Source: Gammaproteobacteria bacterium (GTDB lineage: Bacteria > Pseudomonadota > Gammaproteobacteria > Ga0077536). From it: a DNA stretch of 64,000 nucleotides. How positions within the stretch are numbered: the first letter of the stretch is position 1; each line of letters begins with the position of its first letter. The stretch is taken from assembly GCA_024235015.1 (NCBI GenBank), contig JACKNG010000003.1:558001-622000 (forward strand). The letters run 5' to 3'. Positions 60,776 to 64,000 of the stretch are shown piece by piece. A program made the translations under genes and the position numbers. A model generated the notes under the pieces. It was not told the origin of the DNA, did not search any database, and saw only the letters and a list, made by a program, of their open reading frames with translations.

Positions 60776-60875
60776 GGTCTGACCCCGCACGGGGTCAGGC
60801 CCGGTCGAGACCCGCCAACCGCCGCCGAATTTCCCCGGCACGGGGTCTGACTCCAGTCCTGGGGTCAGACCCCGT
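60776..60875. repeat. GGGGTCAGACC-type hairpins between convergent genes
   Basis: Two stem-loops: GGTCTGACCCCG-CACGGGGTCAGGCC (60776-60801) and ACGGGGTCTGACTCC with GGGGTCAGACCCCGT (60840-60875). Each reads as its own inverted repeat, and the two share the GGGGTCAGACC core in both orientations. They lie between the HsaA-like gene (plus) and the cyclase gene (minus), so they may also terminate transcription. Confidence 0.75.
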
Positions 60876-60917
60876 CGCGACGTGACAACGACCAGCGCCC
60901 CCACCCTGGCGCGTCCA

Positions 60918-61889
60918 TCACTCCCCCAACTCGAACGCCAGCGGCCGGATCGAAGACCCCGTCGCCCCGCGCACCTTGATCGGCGCGGCGACCAGCGCGA
61001 AGGCATAGACGCGATCGCGTGCGATGTCCTCCAGCCAGGCGTTCTCGATCAGGCACACGCCGCGCTCGGCGAAGGCATAGGCGTGCACCGCCTTGCCCAC
61101 GATGGGCAGGCGTTCGACGGCGATGGTATCGGCGCCGATCAACACCGCACCGTGCTCGATCAGCCAGTGCGCGCCGGCGTAGGCGATGCCCGGCTCGTGC
61201 GGCACGTAGCGCTGCGGATCGGGCCACAGGGTCATGCGCCCGCTGCGGATGAACACGGCGTCGCCCTGCTCGAGGGTCACGCCCTGGGCGGCCAGCGTGG
61301 CCTCGAGATCGGCCGGCGTGATCTCGTAGGAATCGGGCAGCACGTCGACGCCCTTGTACGCGGCGACGTCGATCAGCACGCCGCGGGTGACGATGGGCGG
61401 GATGGTGTCGGTACCGGCTTTCTGCCAGCCCTTGTTGCCGAGGTGTTTCGCCGCCTCGTAGCCGTTCCAGATCTCGTGGTGGTAGCCGACGTGGTTGAGC
61501 GCGTCGATGTGGGTGCCGGTGTGGCTCGACATGATCACGGCATCGTCGTAGAGGTCGGCCGGGTGCTCGTCGCCGGTGATCGAGATGCCCTCGACGGCGA
61601 GACCGTCGGGGGTGTGGGTCATCCACATGTGGAAATCGGGATCGCCCATGCCCAGGTGCACGAGGCCGGGCATGCCGGGAAAGTTGTCCACGCTCAGGTC
61701 GTAGACGCGGCCGCTGCCGATGCGGGACAGCACGGCGAGGCGGCTGGCGTCGTCGAGGGCGTTGAGCGCGCCGACCTCGTCGTTTTCGCCCCAGGGACTC
61801 TGCGCCACGGCATCCGCGGCGGCCGCGCCGTGCGACAGCGTGGCGAACAACAGGCTGGCCGCGACGCGGCGGAACATCGGGTAGTGCAT
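60918..61889 (-). CDS. Exported cyclase-family hydrolase
   Basis: A 323-residue protein with signal peptide (RRVAASLLFATLSHGAAAAD) and the cyclase/kynurenine-formamidase motif SSHTGTHIDALNHVGYH (H-x-G-T-H-x-D metal site). Family members hydrolyse amides, esters or lactone-like bonds. Periplasmic location is inferred from the signal peptide. Possible partner of ring-cleavage products, but the substrate is unknown. Confidence 0.85.
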   Translation of the reverse strand: MHYPMFRRVAASLLFATLSHGAAAADAVAQSPWGENDEVGALNALDDASRLAVLSRIGSGRVYDLSVDNFPGMPGLVHLGMGDPDFHMWMTHTPDGLAVEGISITGDEHPADLYDDAVIMSSHTGTHIDALNHVGYHHEIWNGYEAAKHLGNKGWQKAGTDTIPPIVTRGVLIDVAAYKGVDVLPDSYEITPADLEATLAAQGVTLEQGDAVFIRSGRMTLWPDPQRYVPHEPGIAYAGAHWLIEHGAVLIGADTIAVERLPIVGKAVHAYAFAERGVCLIENAWLEDIARDRVYAFALVAAPIKVRGATGSSIRPLAFELGE

Positions 61890-61916
61890 GACGGACCTCT
61901 CCTGGGTTGCGCTGAC

Positions 61917-61982
61917 GGGGACAGTTTACTTTTCACGCACGCCCGGGCAGGCGCAAGGCACGTGTAAAAGTACACTGTTCCC
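61917..61982. repeat. 66-base GGGGACAG inverted-repeat element, copy B
   Basis: Starts GGGGACAGTTTACTTTT and ends AAAAGTACACTGTTCCC; total 66 bases like copy A, with a GCCCGGGCAGGC core hairpin. It occupies the promoter region between the divergent cyclase (starts 61889) and amidase (starts 62025) genes. Confidence 0.8.
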
Positions 61983-62024
61983 ATCAGCACCGCAGGCGCG
62001 GGCAGCCACGCAGGGGGAGAAGGC

Positions 62025-63413
62025 ATGGACGATACCGTGTGCGACGCGACGATCGGGCACAACGCGGCGCGCCTCGCGCGGCGCGAGTTGAGTGCCGTCG
62101 AGCTCGCCGAGGCGACCTGTGCCCGCATCGCGCGCCTCGAACCCCGCCTCGCCGCCCATGCCGCGCACCGCGCCGAGGCCGTGCTGGCGCAGGCGGCGGC
62201 GGCCGACCGCCGGCTGGCCGCCGGCGAGGGCGGCCCGCTGTGCGGCATTCCCATCGGCCTCAAGGACATCATCGCCGCCGCCGACTGGCCGACCGGCGTC
62301 GGTTCGGTGGTGCTCGATGGCTGGCGGCCGGGTGGCGATGCCACGGTCGCGGCGCGCCTGCGCGCCGCCGGCGCCGTCATCACCGGCAAGCACCGCACCA
62401 CCGAGGCCGCCTGCGGCGCCCATCATCCCGCCCTGCCGGCGCCGTTGAACCCCTGGCGCGCCGAGGCCTGGACCGGGGTGTCGTCGAGCGGCTCCGGGGT
62501 GGCCGTCGCGGCGGGCCTGGCCGGCGGCGCGTTCGGTTCCGATACCGGTGGCTCGATCCGTTTCCCCGCCCATTGCTGCGGCGTGGTCGGGCTCAAGCCG
62601 AGTTGGGGCCGGGTCAGCCGCCACGGCGTCTTCCCCCTCGCCGAATCGCTCGACCACGTCGGCCCGTTCGCGCGCAGCGTGGTCGATTGCGCACTGCTCT
62701 ACGCCGCCGTCGCCGGCCACGACGCCGACGACCCCAGCACCCTGGACGATGCCGTCGAACCGTGGTCAGCGACGACGGCCGACGTGCGCAGCTTGCGCAT
62801 CGGCCTCGACGAGGCGTTGCTGGCCGAGGACCTCGCGCCGCCGGTGGCGGCGATGCTGGCGCACGCCGTCGCCATCCTGCGCGAGGCCGGCGCGATGCTG
62901 GTCACCGTACAGGTGCCACGCCTGGGCGAGGCGGTGACGGACTGGCTGAACCTGTGCGCGGCCGAAGCGGTGACGGCGCATGCCGCGACGTTTCCCGCGC
63001 GCCGCGACGACTACGGCCCGGCGCTGCGCGCCCTGCTCGATTACGGCCGCGGCCTCGACGCCGCCACGCTGGCGCATGCCGCGGCGGCGCGCGCAGACTT
63101 CCGCGTGCGCCACGCGGCGATCTTCGAAGACGTCGATCTCTACCTGTCGCCGACCTTCGACCGCCCCACCCCGAGCGCGGAAGAAGCGGCGCGGCTGATG
63201 CGGGGTGACGGCCTGCGCCGCTTCGTCGCCTTTACCGCGCCGGCCAACCTGTGCGGCAACCCGACCCTGTCGCTGCCGGCCGCGCTCGACGCCGACGGCG
63301 TGCCGCTCGGCTTCCAGCTGGTCGGTCGCCACGGCGCCGAGGCCGCGCTGTTCACCGCGGGGCTCGCCTGCGAACGCGGTCTCGGCTGGACGGCGCGCCC
63401 GCGCCTGCCCTGA
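62025..63413 (+). CDS. Amidase-signature hydrolase
   Basis: A 462-residue amidase-signature enzyme: catalytic lysine in GLKDIIAAADWPTGVGS, Ser-cisSer pair and nucleophile in WTGVSSSGSGVAVAAGLAGGAFGSDTGGSIRFPAHCCGVVGLKPSWG. Relatives include GatA, fatty-acid amide and aryl amidases; the absence of GatB/C neighbours makes a stand-alone amidase likely. GGGGGAG precedes the ATG. Ends 6 bases from the convergent monooxygenase stop. Confidence 0.88.
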   Translation: MDDTVCDATIGHNAARLARRELSAVELAEATCARIARLEPRLAAHAAHRAEAVLAQAAAADRRLAAGEGGPLCGIPIGLKDIIAAADWPTGVGSVVLDGWRPGGDATVAARLRAAGAVITGKHRTTEAACGAHHPALPAPLNPWRAEAWTGVSSSGSGVAVAAGLAGGAFGSDTGGSIRFPAHCCGVVGLKPSWGRVSRHGVFPLAESLDHVGPFARSVVDCALLYAAVAGHDADDPSTLDDAVEPWSATTADVRSLRIGLDEALLAEDLAPPVAAMLAHAVAILREAGAMLVTVQVPRLGEAVTDWLNLCAAEAVTAHAATFPARRDDYGPALRALLDYGRGLDAATLAHAAAARADFRVRHAAIFEDVDLYLSPTFDRPTPSAEEAARLMRGDGLRRFVAFTAPANLCGNPTLSLPAALDADGVPLGFQLVGRHGAEAALFTAGLACERGLGWTARPRLP

Positions 63414-63419
63414 ACCGGC

Positions 63420-64000
63420 TCAGGCCGCGCTGCGGCGGGTGGTGGCCTCGCTGGCGACCGCGGCAGCGCCCGGGTTGGTGAACGTGAGCACGTCGTCGGC
63501 GATCGGCTGGTTGCGGATCATGTCCTTGTCGACGAGGTAGTTCTGGGTGTTGCGCCAGGGATCGCGGTCGCCCTGCTTGGGGAACAGGTGCATGGCGCGC
63601 TTGATGTAACCGGGCGAGAAGTCCTCGATCAGCTGGTAGCCCTGCATGTCGCGATCCGAATCGCGCAGGCGCGGCGTGCACACGGTCGCGCCGACCGCCT
63701 GCATGTGGTTGACCAGCCGGCAGACGAACTCGGCGACGAGTTCCGAGCGCAGGGTCCACGAGGCGTTGATGTAGCCCAGCGTGTAGATGAGGTTGGGCAC
63801 GTCGGAGAACATCATGCCCTTGTACGACCAGGTGTCCGGGAACTCGACCCTGGCGCCATCGACGAAGAACTCGGCCCCGCCCAGCACTTCCATCCTGAGG
63901 CCGGTGGCGCTGACGACGACGTCGGCAGGCAGGGTCTGGCCGGACTTGAGCACGATGCCGTCGGCGCTGATGCGCTCGATCTCGTCGGTCACGACCTCGG
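63420..64000 (-). CDS. Flavin-containing monooxygenase, C-terminal part (start outside window)
   Basis: The C-terminal 193 residues of a flavin monooxygenase resembling the 15215 enzyme: VVVSATGLRMEVLGGAEFFVDG, YKGMMFSDVPNLIYTLGYINASWTLRSELVAEFVCRLVNHM, and LIEDFSPGYIKRAMHLFPKQGDRDPWRNTQNYLVDKDMI. The FAD and NADPH folds lie beyond the window edge. A GTG-started internal reading from 63992 is not the true start. Third such monooxygenase in the window. Confidence 0.85.
   Translation of the reverse strand, partial: EVVTDEIERISADGIVLKSGQTLPADVVVSATGLRMEVLGGAEFFVDGARVEFPDTWSYKGMMFSDVPNLIYTLGYINASWTLRSELVAEFVCRLVNHMQAVGATVCTPRLRDSDRDMQGYQLIEDFSPGYIKRAMHLFPKQGDRDPWRNTQNYLVDKDMIRNQPIADDVLTFTNPGAAAVASEATTRRSAA

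Noticed and set aside
1..64000. tRNA, rRNA, integrase or insertion-sequence genes marking a genomic island
   Set aside because: None were recognised on reading both strands, and composition is fairly uniform, so I do not call an island boundary.

Overview
The window is a very GC-rich (about 70% by eye) bacterial chromosome segment with short intergenic gaps, many 1-4 base start/stop overlaps and GTG starts. Content points to an aerobic proteobacterium, most likely a gammaproteobacterium: CstA/YbdD, a complete type II secretion (T2SS) gene set apart from gspO, TonB-dependent receptors (TBDRs), VPLPA/PEP-CTERM surface proteins, an LpxR-like outer-membrane enzyme, and many acyl-CoA dehydrogenases and flavin monooxygenases. 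No rRNA, tRNA, integrase, transposase or CRISPR array was seen. The phylum is an inference from gene content, not from a marker gene.

Layout. 1-2.3 kb: CstA-type carboxylate transporter and its small partner. 2.7-3.3 kb: a PEP-CTERM protein behind a sigma-54-like promoter. 3.4-5.7 kb: a CBS protein, a PII-like protein and two DUF1538 membrane proteins in one operon. 5.8-16.8 kb: catabolic genes (HugZ-like, HSL-type esterase, LLM oxidoreductase, MaoC, fused double acyl-CoA dehydrogenase, atypical crotonase, acyl-CoA dehydrogenase, Baeyer-Villiger-type monooxygenase). These include an SDR-fold protein carrying the exact halohydrin dehalogenase signatures. 17-39 kb: M48 lipoprotein protease and the T2SS locus. 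39-44 kb: HIBADH-family enzyme, cytochrome P450, type I BVMO and sulfotransferase. 44-49.6 kb: STAND regulator with a SARP-like C-terminus, next to a TBDR. 49.7-52.8 kb: four consecutive VPLPA-type surface proteins. 52.9-64 kb: DoxX, HDAC-like deacylase, a second LLM enzyme, an acyl-CoA dehydrogenase pair, an HsaA-like enzyme, cyclase-family hydrolase, amidase and a truncated monooxygenase. Three to four families of short palindromic repeats lie between genes.

Most notable system. On the minus strand the T2SS genes are split as J-K-L-M-N, then a TBDR, then a 1421-residue lipoprotein, then C-D-E-F-G-H-I. Direct repeats of the form GTCAC/GTAAC phased at exactly 11 bases (Pho-box architecture) occur ahead of the TBDR (three repeats), the lipoprotein (three) and gspC (two). 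Further copies lie beside gspJ and at the start of the LpxR-like gene. I infer a phosphate-starvation (PhoB) regulated secretion and uptake locus in which the lipoprotein is the likely T2SS cargo and the TBDR its uptake partner. The lipoprotein is an internal 686-residue tandem duplication whose C-terminal halves are almost identical at DNA level.

The catabolic genes on either side look like parts of coenzyme A-dependent degradation of alicyclic, terpenoid or steroid-like compounds. The exact substrates cannot be read from the sequence.
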